A stretch of 64,000 nt of DNA from Lederbergia panacisoli (GTDB lineage Bacteria > Bacillota > Bacilli > Bacillales > Bacillaceae_C): the NCBI RefSeq assembly GCF_024626525.1, contig NZ_JANJGU010000001.1:1-64000 (forward strand). Direction: 5' to 3'. The translations under genes and the position numbers were made by a program. Below the pieces are notes generated by a model. That model saw only the letters and a program-made list of their open reading frames with translations. It had not been told where the DNA came from and searched no databases. Shown piece by piece: positions 44,493 to 54,743 of this stretch (positions within the stretch are counted from its first letter, which is position 1; every line of letters begins with the position of its first letter).

Positions 44493-47203
44493 TATTCTTT
44501 TACTCCTTCCATCCCTACTGTTACGATTTTATAAGCATCTACAGGAATATTTTGATATGTATTGCCTGCCTCCGCTAATTTTTCTTCTATAATATTACTC
44601 TCGAAATAATTTACATTCGTCAATGCGTCAACGGTCAATGTTTTTTTCAGCTTAGAAGGATTATAGACACGGAAAAATAGATTGTCGTTTGTTTCCCCTT
44701 TTTTAATGCTTGAAAAAACTAGTCCATTGCTTTCCCATGCGAAAAATGATCCGTTTGCAGGTAATTCACCAATATGTTCCAACGATTGAATACATATTGC
44801 CGGGATTTGGAAATCATAGGCTGCTTCATACGCTTTAGCTGTAATGGCATCATCTTCATGGGGAATGACAAACCATTCTGCTGTTTGTTTTCCTTGGCAT
44901 TGCGCCTCTGGTGTTGGGAAGTATCCCCAGTCTCCTAGTTCAGAAACTGCCCTTAAAACTGTAATCGCTAAAGTTGTGTTTTCCTCAACAATTTCATATT
45001 CCTGTAAGCCTTTTGTAGCCACCGTTAAACCGTTTTTCCCATCTGACAAGGAGGCGAAAGAATGTTGATGGTGGTCAAAGCTCGGATTCGTCCATTCTAT
45101 CTCCGGTTTATTCGGTCTTTTTACAATTTCAAAAACGCTTTCGGCTAAATGATGGTCTGTTTCGAAACCAGTTGGATATACAACTCTTAAACGATGATCC
45201 CTAGCTGTATTGTCAAGCTCCAACTTTACGGCCAAGCCTTTTGCATGTTGATTAAGCATTAGAGTCGTTTTTAGTGTAATTGTTGTTAATTCATCTGAAC
45301 GCTTTACCTCACGAAATTTATGCCAAACAAGTTTGTCTTTAATATTTTCTAACTCCACATGAGCTGCTTCAGGAATAGCAAATTGATGAACAATTTCAAT
45401 GACTCCTCTTGAGTCATTATTTTCAACTATATTCACTTGAGCTTCCAAGCCCTTAGTTGAATACGCTTTTTCTCCTGTCGCTTTTTTAAACATATATTCA
45501 TTTCCGATATCGCTTGTATCTTCATAGCTGCCAATATCTCTATATTCTTTTCCTGTCGGTTTATAAAGAATGTCATACTTTCCATCATTATGAACTGTGA
45601 CACGAAGATAATCATTTTCAAGAATATTTTTGTCTTTGGCGATTTCGTTGGAATAATCTTTGGACTCTTTTTCTACTAAAAAGTATGTGCCATAGCCAAA
45701 TTCAGGGAGCTCATCTGTTGAAAAAATTACCTTTACCTTTTTTGTATAAAAAGGCTGCCTAAACTTATTATCTGGCAAATCGTAACCAAATTCTGCACCA
45801 AGATCTTCTATAGTCGCTGACATCTCTTCTCCATTTGCGTTTACGATCGAAAGTTTTGGCAAGGATTTATCCTTTAAATGTCCATGTATTTCTTGTAAAG
45901 GCATTTCCCCAAAATAGACTTTTTCAAAATCAACAACTTTTTCGATTACTGTACGGCGTTTGTAGCCCGAAGTATTCATGACGATGAGAGGAATTGCTTT
46001 TTCGTATCCACTAGGTGCAGATGTATCGATTTTCCCCGCTAGCTTATTCGTTTGTTCTTCAATTAGCATATCTGCTATTTGATCGACCTTTTTAAAGCGG
46101 GTGACCATTTCTTCATGAACTTCATCTACAGAACATCCACAAATGCTGTCATGCGGATGGTTTTGCATAAGCTGCTTCCATGCGAAATTCAAATAGTCCT
46201 CGGGGTACTCTTCTCCATTCATAAAAGCAAATGCAGCAAGTGGTTCTGCTAGACGTTCGAGCTTTATTTGCGCGGAATGATTCATTTGTTTTAAATAAAT
46301 TCGAGCTGATGCAGTATTAACAAGTGTAGACCATCCATCTGTACGTTGATTGCGCAACTCGCCTTTAACGATTTGTAATTTTTGAGGAAGGTTATTTCTT
46401 ACTTTCTCCATATATTCCTCAAAATTGGAATGCTTGAATTCAATATCAGGATACAGTTCATTTGCTAATTCTAGTGCTTCAGGAAGGTCTTTTTGCAAAG
46501 GTTGATGATCACAGCCATTCATAAACAGCAAATGAGAGGTGGAAGCATATTTTTTCGCATCTGCAAGCTTCTGTTCCCAATATCTTTTCGCTTCATCTTG
46601 AAGAGCCGGAATCTCATTTCCGTTTGAATACCAATTCGCAAATAAAACACCTAAAACACTTGATCCATCGGGTGATTGCCATTCTAATTCCGAATATGGA
46701 GATTCAAAATTTTCCGAGTCGCTGACCGTATTATTAAATCCAGTTGGTTTTACGCCTCTCCCAAATGCTGCTTCTTCTATTCCCGCTTGATTTAATATTT
46801 GTGGTGCCTGTCCATAAATTCCGAATGTATCTGGAAAATAACCAAGCTTGGAAAAAGGTCCGAATTTTTTTGCATCTTTCATGCCAACGAGCAAATTACG
46901 TACATTTGCTTCAGCGCTAGTTAGAAATGCATCTTGCAAAATATACCAAGGGCCGATAATAATTCTTTTTTCTTCAATATATTTCTTTAACAGATCATAT
47001 TTTTCTGGTTTCACTTCTAAATAGTCATCTATTATGATTGTTTGTCCATCTAGATGAAAGCTTTTATATTCAGGATCATGTTCCAATTTTTCTAGTAATG
47101 CATCCATTAGTTTTATTAAATAGTAACGATGTTTCTCAAATGGAAGATACCATTCACGATCCCAATGTGAATGAGAAATAATATGTGCAGTCGTTTTTGC
47201 CAT
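44492..47203 (-). CDS. GH38 alpha-mannosidase
   Basis: A 903-residue zinc-dependent alpha-mannosidase. The N-terminal HISHSHWDREWYLPFEKHRY carries the zinc ligands His and Asp, and the nucleophile Asp is in GYFPDTFGIYGQAPQIL near residue 125. A later MNGCDHQPLQKDLPEAL and HDSICGCSVDEVHEEMV complete the active site. There is no signal peptide. It resembles MngB-like enzymes. Its end overlaps the GH125 gene by one base, so the two are coupled. The terminator at 47265-47294 separates it from the binding-protein gene transcribed toward it. Confidence 0.92.
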   Translation of the reverse strand: MAKTTAHIISHSHWDREWYLPFEKHRYYLIKLMDALLEKLEHDPEYKSFHLDGQTIIIDDYLEVKPEKYDLLKKYIEEKRIIIGPWYILQDAFLTSAEANVRNLLVGMKDAKKFGPFSKLGYFPDTFGIYGQAPQILNQAGIEEAAFGRGVKPTGFNNTVSDSENFESPYSELEWQSPDGSSVLGVLFANWYSNGNEIPALQDEAKRYWEQKLADAKKYASTSHLLFMNGCDHQPLQKDLPEALELANELYPDIEFKHSNFEEYMEKVRNNLPQKLQIVKGELRNQRTDGWSTLVNTASARIYLKQMNHSAQIKLERLAEPLAAFAFMNGEEYPEDYLNFAWKQLMQNHPHDSICGCSVDEVHEEMVTRFKKVDQIADMLIEEQTNKLAGKIDTSAPSGYEKAIPLIVMNTSGYKRRTVIEKVVDFEKVYFGEMPLQEIHGHLKDKSLPKLSIVNANGEEMSATIEDLGAEFGYDLPDNKFRQPFYTKKVKVIFSTDELPEFGYGTYFLVEKESKDYSNEIAKDKNILENDYLRVTVHNDGKYDILYKPTGKEYRDIGSYEDTSDIGNEYMFKKATGEKAYSTKGLEAQVNIVENNDSRGVIEIVHQFAIPEAAHVELENIKDKLVWHKFREVKRSDELTTITLKTTLMLNQHAKGLAVKLELDNTARDHRLRVVYPTGFETDHHLAESVFEIVKRPNKPEIEWTNPSFDHHQHSFASLSDGKNGLTVATKGLQEYEIVEENTTLAITVLRAVSELGDWGYFPTPEAQCQGKQTAEWFVIPHEDDAITAKAYEAAYDFQIPAICIQSLEHIGELPANGSFFAWESNGLVFSSIKKGETNDNLFFRVYNPSKLKKTLTVDALTNVNYFESNIIEEKLAEAGNTYQNIPVDAYKIVTVGMEGVKE

Positions 47204-47264
47204 AGTATTCTGTCCTTTCTCTTTATCTCAATGAAAAAACCCGCTAATTATATGTTATTTTAGT

Positions 47265-47294
47265 AAAAAACAACCACCGTAATAATACCGGTGG
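47265..47294 (-). terminator. terminator after the solute-binding protein gene
   Basis: On the minus strand, CCACCG-GTATTATTA-CGGTGG is followed by TTGTTTTTT. It may limit read-through from the transporter genes into the GH38-GH125 genes. Confidence 0.7.
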
Positions 47295-47341
47295 CTGAAA
47301 TTTTATGCGTGTCATACTTACAATTTTTGGATCATTAAATA

Positions 47342-48952
47342 TTAGTTTTGTGCAAAACGATCATAAGCTTCTTGGTAAATTTTAACGAGTTCATCAATCT
47401 TCATTTTATTGATGGTGTCTACGTATTTATCCCAGTTTGATAATGGTTCAACACCAGTAATGAATTTAGCTTCCATTTGTTCAACATAGGATTTTAAATC
47501 TACTTCAATTGTATTGATTTTTTCTTGTTCTTCATCAGAGAAATATACTAATGGATATGCTGTTTCTGCAACAGGATCAATTTTTGCTTGTGTTTCTTTT
47601 TCAATGAACAAATCAAAATCTGATCTTGGCGCACCTTCAACTAAATCAACGAGCATTGGTACAGCAATACCATAAGCAGGAGTTAATGTTCCGCGATAAT
47701 CTTCACTGCTTGCATATTCTTTTGGAACTTCAAGGTATTCTCTTTCACCATTTTCGCCTTGTTTCCATAGATATCCTTCAGGACCTTGGTCAAAGAAGTC
47801 TCTACCTTCTTTTGAGTATAGATAATCAACCCATCTAATAGATGCTTCTGGTGACTTATTATTTGATGTAATGGCAAAAGCGCCTCTACTAATTCCAGGA
47901 TTTCCAGGTAAAACAATTTCAGGTGAAACAGAGCTTGTTAAAGGTTGGAACATTGGGTTATTCATTGCTACTTCTTCGGTTTCACCAGTCGTAAAGAAGG
48001 AGAACCAATCAGGGAATAAACCAAGTCTATTTTCTTGCCCTTTAGCTTTTTTCTGTTCATCAGATTGAGAGAAAGTCTCTGGATCTAACAATTCTTCTTT
48101 AAAAAGCTTATTCATATATGTTAAGTATTCTTTGTAATTTTCGGAGGTTGGTGCATATCTAACTTTTCCGTCAACTTCTTCAATACCCCATTTTTTCATT
48201 CCAAATGCAGCTAAGAACCATGTACGGCTGCTGTTCATTTTGACGTCAAGTAATGGAATTTCATCTGCTTTGCCATTACCGTTTGGATCTTCATTTTTAA
48301 AGCGAACTAATAAATCATATAGCTCATCTGTAGTTTTAGGTACTTCTTTAACGCCTAGAGCGTCAAGCCATTTACCGTTATACCATAGTGGACCTGCTGG
48401 CCAAGCTGATGTTGGATGTTGGTTAATGACTGGCAATGCATATATATGACCATCTGTAGTTGTAATAGATTTTTTGATTTCAGGATTTGCTTCCATTAAC
48501 GCTTTGAAATTAGGAGCATATTCATCAATTAAATCTTCTAAAGGAAGTAATACCCCTTGTTTGCCGTATTTAACTTCCATACCAGAAGTTAAATTGTCAG
48601 AGCCTGCAGCGAAAATAATATCAGCAACATCTCCACTAGCAAATGCCAGGTTTAACTTCGTTTGGAAGTCGCTTAATGGTGGAGTATCGTATTTAAAATC
48701 GATATTCGTTTTTTCAGCATATTCTTTTAGAGTTGGCATGTCTTTCCATTCCGCCATACCAGTCCCCGGTGCCATTAAAGAGAGTGTGATTTTTTCATCA
48801 ACGATTGGGAAACCTTCTTTATTTACGGTTACTTTGTTTGCTGAGGAATCTTTTCCGCCATTATTACCATCTGAACTTTTTCCAGAGCTACAAGCACCTA
48901 GTAAGAGCATCGCAGCAATTGATATTGACAAGATCTTCGTAGTCTTTTTCAT
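47342..48952 (-). CDS. sugar-binding lipoprotein of an ABC importer
   Basis: A 536-residue extracellular solute-binding protein of the LplA type. The N-terminus is a lipoprotein signal: MKKTTKILSISIAAMLLLGA followed by the lipid-modified Cys. Segments such as DVADIIFAAGSDN, DPNGNGKADEIPLLDVKMNS and RWVDYLYSKEGRDFFDQGPE are typical of the group that binds oligosaccharides. It works with the two permeases just upstream. AAAGGGG precedes the ATG. In this cluster the ligand is probably a mannose-rich oligosaccharide. Confidence 0.9.
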   Translation of the reverse strand: MKKTTKILSISIAAMLLLGACSSGKSSDGNNGGKDSSANKVTVNKEGFPIVDEKITLSLMAPGTGMAEWKDMPTLKEYAEKTNIDFKYDTPPLSDFQTKLNLAFASGDVADIIFAAGSDNLTSGMEVKYGKQGVLLPLEDLIDEYAPNFKALMEANPEIKKSITTTDGHIYALPVINQHPTSAWPAGPLWYNGKWLDALGVKEVPKTTDELYDLLVRFKNEDPNGNGKADEIPLLDVKMNSSRTWFLAAFGMKKWGIEEVDGKVRYAPTSENYKEYLTYMNKLFKEELLDPETFSQSDEQKKAKGQENRLGLFPDWFSFFTTGETEEVAMNNPMFQPLTSSVSPEIVLPGNPGISRGAFAITSNNKSPEASIRWVDYLYSKEGRDFFDQGPEGYLWKQGENGEREYLEVPKEYASSEDYRGTLTPAYGIAVPMLVDLVEGAPRSDFDLFIEKETQAKIDPVAETAYPLVYFSDEEQEKINTIEVDLKSYVEQMEAKFITGVEPLSNWDKYVDTINKMKIDELVKIYQEAYDRFAQN

Positions 48953-49043
48953 CTTTTTACCCCTTTCAAAATAATGAATATGATTAGTTAAAAGATATTG
49001 ATCCTCTAAGTGTAACCACCCCCTTAAAATTATTTGTAAATAC

Positions 49044-49949
49044 TTAGCCTTTTAAGGAACCAATCATTACTCCTTTAACGAAGTATCGTTGTAAAAACGG
49101 ATATATTATAATGACTGGTAAAGTAGAAACAATCATTACCCCGTATTTAATAATTGCGGCTAATTGTTGTTTACTATGCATTAACTGTGCCATTTCGCCT
49201 GTGATGTTCGTATTGTTAGAAGACATATCTTGTAAAACAAGAATTTCTCTTAACACTAATTGAAGTGGATATAATTTACGGTCAGAAAGATAGACTAACG
49301 CATTAAAATATCCATTCCAGTGACCTACACCATAGAATAATGCCATTACAGCGATGATTGGTGCGGATAGCGGCAAAATAATCTTAGTAAATAGTTTAAA
49401 GTTGGAAGCTCCATCGATAATTGCCGCTTCTTCTAATCCTTTTGGTATTGTAGATTGGAAGAAAACGCGAGAAATAATAATGTTCCATACAGCTGCAGCA
49501 TTTGGTAATACCATCGCCCAGACCGAATTAATCATCCCTAAGTTTTTAACTACTAGATAAGTCGGAATCAAACCGCCGCTAAAGAACATTGTGAGAACGA
49601 ACATACCGGTAAATAAACCTCTACCATAAAAATCTTTTCTAGATAGAGCATAGGCGGCAGGTATCGTAACAGCTAGGTTGATGAAAGTACCCAATCCTGT
49701 ATAAAAGAAAGTCATTAAATACCCTTGCCATATTTCTTTATTATCAAAAATTAGCCTGTAGCCTTCCCAAGTAATATCTTTCGGGAAAAGCCACATTTTA
49801 CCGCTGTTTACGTATGATGGATTACTGATTGAAGCACTAATAATATAAATTAATGGGTATAGAACAACCAAAAGTGCAAAAGTAATACATACGTATACAA
49901 ACACGTTAAAAAGTTTGTCTGTTCTTGTTTGAGGTATATGTGAACCCAT
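49044..49949 (-). CDS. sugar ABC transporter permease (LplC/YtcP type)
   Basis: A 301-residue permease with six membrane segments and the EAA loop EEAAIIDGASNFKLFTKIIL, the contact site for the ATPase. It belongs to the CUT1 class that moves oligosaccharides. It is the second of two permease genes, 14 bases after the first; AAGGAGATGAAAAATC precedes the ATG. No ATPase gene is in the cluster, so a shared one such as MsmX probably serves it. Confidence 0.92.
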   Translation of the reverse strand: MGSHIPQTRTDKLFNVFVYVCITFALLVVLYPLIYIISASISNPSYVNSGKMWLFPKDITWEGYRLIFDNKEIWQGYLMTFFYTGLGTFINLAVTIPAAYALSRKDFYGRGLFTGMFVLTMFFSGGLIPTYLVVKNLGMINSVWAMVLPNAAAVWNIIISRVFFQSTIPKGLEEAAIIDGASNFKLFTKIILPLSAPIIAVMALFYGVGHWNGYFNALVYLSDRKLYPLQLVLREILVLQDMSSNNTNITGEMAQLMHSKQQLAAIIKYGVMIVSTLPVIIIYPFLQRYFVKGVMIGSLKG

Positions 49950-49963
49950 GATTTTTCATCTCC

Positions 49964-50932
49964 TTACCATAGACTCGTTTCACTAGTTTTTCTAGCAATT
50001 TGATTCACTACAACTAGCAAAATTGCATTTATGACGGAATTAAATAGTCCTACAGCTGCAGCAAAACTATACTGCGCATCTAATAAACCAGCTTGGTACA
50101 CAAACGTTGCAATAACATTGGACGATTCAAGGTTCAATGGGTTTTGCAATAGTAATATCTTTTCAAACCCTAACGCCATAATATTCCCAAGACTCATAAT
50201 CAATAGGATGATCATCGTCGGAACGATCGTAGGAATATTGATATGACGAAGCCGTTGTAAACGCGTTGCACCATCCATGATTGCTGCTTCATGTTGCTCT
50301 GCATCAACACCAGAAAGTGCGGCAAGATAAATAATCGTTCCCCAACCTGTACTTTGCCATACGCCAGATAATACATATACAGTTTTAAACCATTTCGGAT
50401 CTGTCATAAAAGATATAGGTTCAAATCCTAAAAACTGAAGAGCATGGTTTAAAATACCAGTTGTTGGAGATAGGAAAGCAATGATCATTCCGGATAAAAC
50501 GACTACGGAAATGAAGTGTGGTGCATATGTAACTGTTTGCACAGTTCTTTTATACAACCCATCTTTAGCCTCATTTAATAATAAAGCTAAAATAATAGGC
50601 AGCGGAAACCCAACTATTAATTCATAAACGCTTATCCCTAATGTGTTTTTTAATAGATCCCAAAAATAATATGAATCAAAAAACCTTAGGAAATGTTTAA
50701 GACCAACCCATTCACTGCCAGTAAAACCTAAAGTGGGAATATAGTCTCTAAACGCTATTTGAATCCCATACATAGGAATATAGTGGAAAATAAAAAAGTA
50801 TAAAAATGCAGGAAGAATAAAGATGTATAGTTCCCAGTTTTGTAATATCTTTTTAATTTTCGTCTTTTTCCTTTGATTCGTTAGATCTACACCCTTGCTT
50901 TTTAGTAGAACGGTTTCAGTATTCGCTTTCAT
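49964..50932 (-). CDS. sugar ABC transporter permease (LplB type)
   Basis: A 322-residue CUT1-class permease. The N-terminal FIFHYIPMYGIQIAFRDY and the EAA loop HEAAIMDGATRLQRLRHINI are characteristic of LplB-like proteins. The start at 50932 is chosen because GGAGGGACATCG lies before its ATG; the frame upstream (20 more codons) has no site. It is the first gene of the transporter operon (two permeases, then the binding protein). Confidence 0.92.
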   Translation of the reverse strand: MKANTETVLLKSKGVDLTNQRKKTKIKKILQNWELYIFILPAFLYFFIFHYIPMYGIQIAFRDYIPTLGFTGSEWVGLKHFLRFFDSYYFWDLLKNTLGISVYELIVGFPLPIILALLLNEAKDGLYKRTVQTVTYAPHFISVVVLSGMIIAFLSPTTGILNHALQFLGFEPISFMTDPKWFKTVYVLSGVWQSTGWGTIIYLAALSGVDAEQHEAAIMDGATRLQRLRHINIPTIVPTMIILLIMSLGNIMALGFEKILLLQNPLNLESSNVIATFVYQAGLLDAQYSFAAAVGLFNSVINAILLVVVNQIARKTSETSLW

Positions 50933-51176
50933 CGATGTCCCTCCTTCGTTTGAAACTGCTTTCAGCGTATCTCTTTCATTAACCTCTATCAATATGTCGT
51001 TTTTTCCACCGTTTTCCTATGACAACTCTTATATGTAAATATCTTTTTGTATATTGTTCGATGGTGTAATGTGTCGATGTGTCATTTTTGATGCAATGTG
51101 TTTTTTATTCATTACGGGTAAACCTTGATAATACTAGGTAAATTAAATGGATTGAATAAAAATCTTAGCAATAAAA

Positions 51177-51216
51177 AAGAAGAAATTGCCTTATGCTATT
51201 TAGGCAATTTCTTCTT
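51177..51216. terminator. strong terminator, 14-bp stem
   Basis: AAGAAGAAATTGCC / GGCAATTTCTTCTT is a perfect 14-bp stem with A's on the left and T's on the right, able to act both ways. It ends the DUF624 gene on the minus strand, 12 bases after its stop. Confidence 0.9.
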
Positions 51217-51227
51217 TTTTGATATAT

Positions 51228-51875
51228 TTAACTATGTTCCTGGTTAGTTTTCAATTTTATTTGCTTACTTTCTTCCACAGCAAGAAATGCTCGATAAGCG
51301 AACCACATAATTGGAAAGACAATTAAAGAAGATCCACAATAAAAGAAAAGAACGGGGAGGTAACTTAACAATATATACAGAAGAAATAAACAAATCAGAA
51401 GAGCGAGCGTTTCGAATGGCCTGGCTAGCGAAATTAGGAATGCTTGCTTAAAATATTGCCACCCTTTTAATTCATAACGAACAAAAACAGGGAAAAAGTA
51501 TAAAGCAATAAGCCCATACAAAAATATAATAATTAATAGAAAAAGGTGTAGTGGGTAAAATTGAATTATATCTTTAGAAATGGTTAAATCAAACCTTAAA
51601 AACGCGCCAATTGCAACAAGGAGCAATCCCAATACATTGGATTTAATAAATGATTTCTTATACATATTAAAAAAAGATTGGAAGATTGGGGCTTCCCTTT
51701 TTTTATCCATTGTTTGATGCGCGATTGAAAAAAGTGCAGTCGTTGCCGGAATCAAACCTAAAACCCCAAGTCCCAGCAGAGTAAACAGAATCCATAATAA
51801 ATGTAGGTACATGGCTTTTGCCAGTCCATTTCCTATCTCGTATAACCATCTAAAAATACCGTGAATATGATGCAT
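51228..51875 (-). CDS. DUF624 (YesL-type) membrane protein
   Basis: An integral membrane protein with five predicted helices. The N-terminal part (IFRWLYEIGNGLAKAMYLHL, LLGLGVLGLIPATTALFSIA) matches the DUF624/YesL family, often found in Bacillus sugar-use clusters next to a binding protein and permeases. Its action is unknown; a transport or sensing role is likely. The ATG at 51875 is preferred, with AGAGAGG 10 bases upstream. It has its own terminator. Confidence 0.85.
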   Translation of the reverse strand: MHHIHGIFRWLYEIGNGLAKAMYLHLLWILFTLLGLGVLGLIPATTALFSIAHQTMDKKREAPIFQSFFNMYKKSFIKSNVLGLLLVAIGAFLRFDLTISKDIIQFYPLHLFLLIIIFLYGLIALYFFPVFVRYELKGWQYFKQAFLISLARPFETLALLICLFLLYILLSYLPVLFFYCGSSLIVFPIMWFAYRAFLAVEESKQIKLKTNQEHS

Positions 51876-52084
51876 TATGTTTTTTCCTCTCTGGTGCATT
51901 AAGTATTGAAAGAATATAATACTACAAATTCTTTATACTAATCATAAAAATACACTATTTGTTTGTCAAACAAGTTATATACACCTTAAAATGCATTAAT
52001 GTTATTTATTCAAACTAGCTGAATAGTTCTTTTACTATTAACACTGTTTTTATTAATTGTTGAATCTCGTGTTGGGCGTGAGAA

Positions 52085-52273
52085 TTTATAGGCGGAGATT
52101 TTCCTGCTAATGTAATAGAGGAAGCATAAGAAGCAGATATAAGCGGAGTTATTCCGATTAACTGCTCAAAAATAGACAAAATTCAAAGATTTGGATGATA
52201 TAAACGGAAAAACTTCCTTTATTTTTAATGAAATATGGGTATTTCTCAATTTAAACGGAATTTATCCGTTTAT
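52085..52273. repeat. four phased copies of a small palindrome (ATAARCGGA..TCCG..TTA)
   Basis: Copies start at about 52085, 52138, 52198 and 52249, that is 50-60 bases apart. The last, TAAACGGA-ATTTA-TCCGTTTA, is a perfect 8-bp inverted repeat; the others are degenerate. The rest of the 51900-52320 stretch holds no gene. Confidence 0.65.
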
Positions 52274-52324
52274 TTTTCTAAATAGTGAAATCGACTTTCA
52301 GTTATAACAGAGTCTTTCTATTAA

Positions 52325-52366
52325 AAATTCTCCATTTGAAATATAACACGATCAAATGGAGAATTT
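52325..52366 (-). terminator. terminator of the GH3 gene
   Basis: A 15-bp stem AAATTCTCCATTTGA / TCAAATGGAGAATTT is followed on the minus strand by TTAA and lies 14 bases after the GH3 stop. Confidence 0.85.
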
Positions 52367-52379
52367 CAGTTTTTTAATC

Positions 52380-54671
52380 TTACTGACTTACAGTCAACAC
52401 TGTTTCAAGTGTGTCGACGGAATTGCCCCCTGCCATTATCCTAATTTGCCCCGGTTCAACAATAAAGTCCATTTTATTATTCCAAATAGCCAGTTCTTCT
52501 TTACTTAAGTGAAAGTTTACCTTTTTTTCTTCACCTGGCTCGAGCCAAATCTTTATAAATCCCTTTAATTCTTTAACCCTTCTTGTCACACTAGCTTCTA
52601 AATCCTTTATATATAACTGGACAACTTCTGCACCAGCTTGTGACCCAATGTTTTTGACTATAACTGATACTTCAACAGCTTGCCCGTTATTAATCTCCTC
52701 TAGAGCCATTTCAGTTTTTTCCAAACGCAAATTACTGTATTTGAAATCAGTATAACTAAGTCCATAACCGAATGGGTATAAGGGTGATGCCGTTTCATCA
52801 ATATAGTCTAGTTGTCTGCCTTGATCTTTTTGATTGTAATAGACTGGAAGTTGGGCGGAAGATCGTGGTAATGAAACTGATAGCTTCCCACTTGGGTTGA
52901 CATCTCCAAAAATCATTTCCCCCAATGCTTGTCCACCTTCTTGACCAGGATACCATCCACATATAATCGCATCACAATCATCAACAATATTAGTAATAGC
53001 GTGCTGACGACCTTGAATTAAAATAGTAATGATTGGCTTTCCAGTCGCAGCAATTGTTTTTACTAGTTCTTCTTGCATGCCGCCTAGTCGTAAATCAGCT
53101 AAATCGACACCTTCCCCACAGTCCATGTCTGTTGGATTTCCTGAAATAATGGCAGCTCCATTGGAATCAAATTGGATATCGAAATTACGCATACTGCTTC
53201 CTCCGAGGACCATTACAACTACATCAGCTTCTTTGGCAGCGGCTAACGCTTCAGCAAAACCATCTTTTGATTCTCCTCTTACTGAACAACCTTTTGCATA
53301 AAGGATTTCACCTTCCGAGATTTGCTTAATGCCTTCAAGAACGGTAACCCCTTTGCCCTCTCTTTGTATTGCGGTATAATCCCCTAATTGATTATAAATT
53401 TGATCTGCATTCGGGCCAATAACCGCGATGTTTGTTTTCTTATTTAACGGGAGTAGATGCCCTGCATTTTTCAACAATACTGCTGATTCTCTAGCAACTT
53501 GTAAATTCACGTTACGAAATGATGCATTTCCCACTGTTTGAAGTGAAAGTGTTTCATCTGTATATGGTTGATCAAATAAGCCTAATGTAAATTTCAGTCT
53601 TAGTACTCTTCGAACAGCACGGTCAATCAGTGCCTCTGATGTTTTCCCTTGTTGAACTGCTGTTTCTAAAGTTGTAAAAGCCGTATCCCAAAGACTCAAA
53701 TCAACTCCAGCCTCAAGCGCCATCGCTGCAGCACTTTCATAATCACCGGCAAGCATTCTTAATCGATCAATCGCTACACCGTCAGCCATAACGATGCCTT
53801 CGTATCCCCATTCTTCGCGGAGTATGTCCGTTAAAAGTTCAGAATTTGCATGACAAGGAATTCCATCAATTTCATTATAAGCAGCCATACATCCTAAAGC
53901 CCCTGCTTCAACTCCCGCTTTCATAGCTGGCAGATGGATTTCACGCAATTCCCTTTCCCCGATATTGGCGGGACCGGCATTATGTCCACCTTCGCCATCC
54001 CCTTGTGCTGCAAAATGTTTAAGTACGGCAATAATTTTATTTTGTTTATCTAGCTCCGTCCCGTCACCTTGCAGTCCTTTTACTGCTGATTCTGTCATTC
54101 TAGCTGCTAAGAAGGGATCTTCGCTGTAACATTCTTCAGATCTCCCCCATCTTGGATCACGTAAAATATCTAGTGTAGAGATTAACCCTAAGTGAGCACC
54201 TCTTGATCGCACTTCTTTTGCCACATGAGAATATGCTTCTTCAAGCAACTCTGGGTTCCAAGTACTGCCTGCTCCTATATTTGTAGGAATAAGCGTACCG
54301 TCTAGTGCCTGGTGGCCATGTGGACATTCTTCCGATAATAATACCGGAATACCTAGTCTCGTATTTTCTATAATATAGCGTTGAATCTTATTGGCAATTT
54401 GCGCGTTTTCATGAGTAGGAATACCATTTTCATATGTAACAGCGGACCAAGGGTCTGAACGAAATAGGCCATATAATGCACCCATTCCGCCTCCAAAAGC
54501 AACCTGGGCTTTAAAAGCTTCAGTAAATTCAATGCCATTATCCGTTTTTTTATAGGCATCCCATCCGTACATTTTTTGATTCAGTTGTCCAACTTTTTCT
54601 TTTAGTGTCATTCTTGACAATAGATCTTCTACCCGCTCCTCAATGGTCAAGGAACTATCTTTATATTTCAT
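52380..54671 (-). CDS. GH3 beta-glycosidase
   Basis: A 763-residue family 3 glycoside hydrolase. The (alpha/beta)8 domain contains the substrate-binding KHFAAQGDGEGGHN and the nucleophile Asp in GIVMADGVAIDRL (near residue 294). The second domain and a C-terminal fibronectin-III-like domain (SVIVKNIGSQAGAEVVQLYI) complete the usual form. There is no signal peptide, so it acts on imported sugars. GH3 enzymes can be beta-glucosidases, xylosidases or N-acetylglucosaminidases; the fibronectin-like end suits beta-glucosidase or xylosidase, and the precise specificity is open. The gene lies between the DUF624 gene and the second GH38 gene. Confidence 0.9.
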   Translation of the reverse strand: MKYKDSSLTIEERVEDLLSRMTLKEKVGQLNQKMYGWDAYKKTDNGIEFTEAFKAQVAFGGGMGALYGLFRSDPWSAVTYENGIPTHENAQIANKIQRYIIENTRLGIPVLLSEECPHGHQALDGTLIPTNIGAGSTWNPELLEEAYSHVAKEVRSRGAHLGLISTLDILRDPRWGRSEECYSEDPFLAARMTESAVKGLQGDGTELDKQNKIIAVLKHFAAQGDGEGGHNAGPANIGERELREIHLPAMKAGVEAGALGCMAAYNEIDGIPCHANSELLTDILREEWGYEGIVMADGVAIDRLRMLAGDYESAAAMALEAGVDLSLWDTAFTTLETAVQQGKTSEALIDRAVRRVLRLKFTLGLFDQPYTDETLSLQTVGNASFRNVNLQVARESAVLLKNAGHLLPLNKKTNIAVIGPNADQIYNQLGDYTAIQREGKGVTVLEGIKQISEGEILYAKGCSVRGESKDGFAEALAAAKEADVVVMVLGGSSMRNFDIQFDSNGAAIISGNPTDMDCGEGVDLADLRLGGMQEELVKTIAATGKPIITILIQGRQHAITNIVDDCDAIICGWYPGQEGGQALGEMIFGDVNPSGKLSVSLPRSSAQLPVYYNQKDQGRQLDYIDETASPLYPFGYGLSYTDFKYSNLRLEKTEMALEEINNGQAVEVSVIVKNIGSQAGAEVVQLYIKDLEASVTRRVKELKGFIKIWLEPGEEKKVNFHLSKEELAIWNNKMDFIVEPGQIRIMAGGNSVDTLETVLTVSQ

Positions 54672-54743
54672 TTATCACACATCCATTTCATGATGGTAAA
54701 ATACCAATCCAACCAAGTAGTTGAATTGGTATATCGTTATATA

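Noticed and set aside
52085-52273. CRISPR array
   Set aside because: Repeats are too short and degenerate, only four copies exist and no cas genes are nearby.
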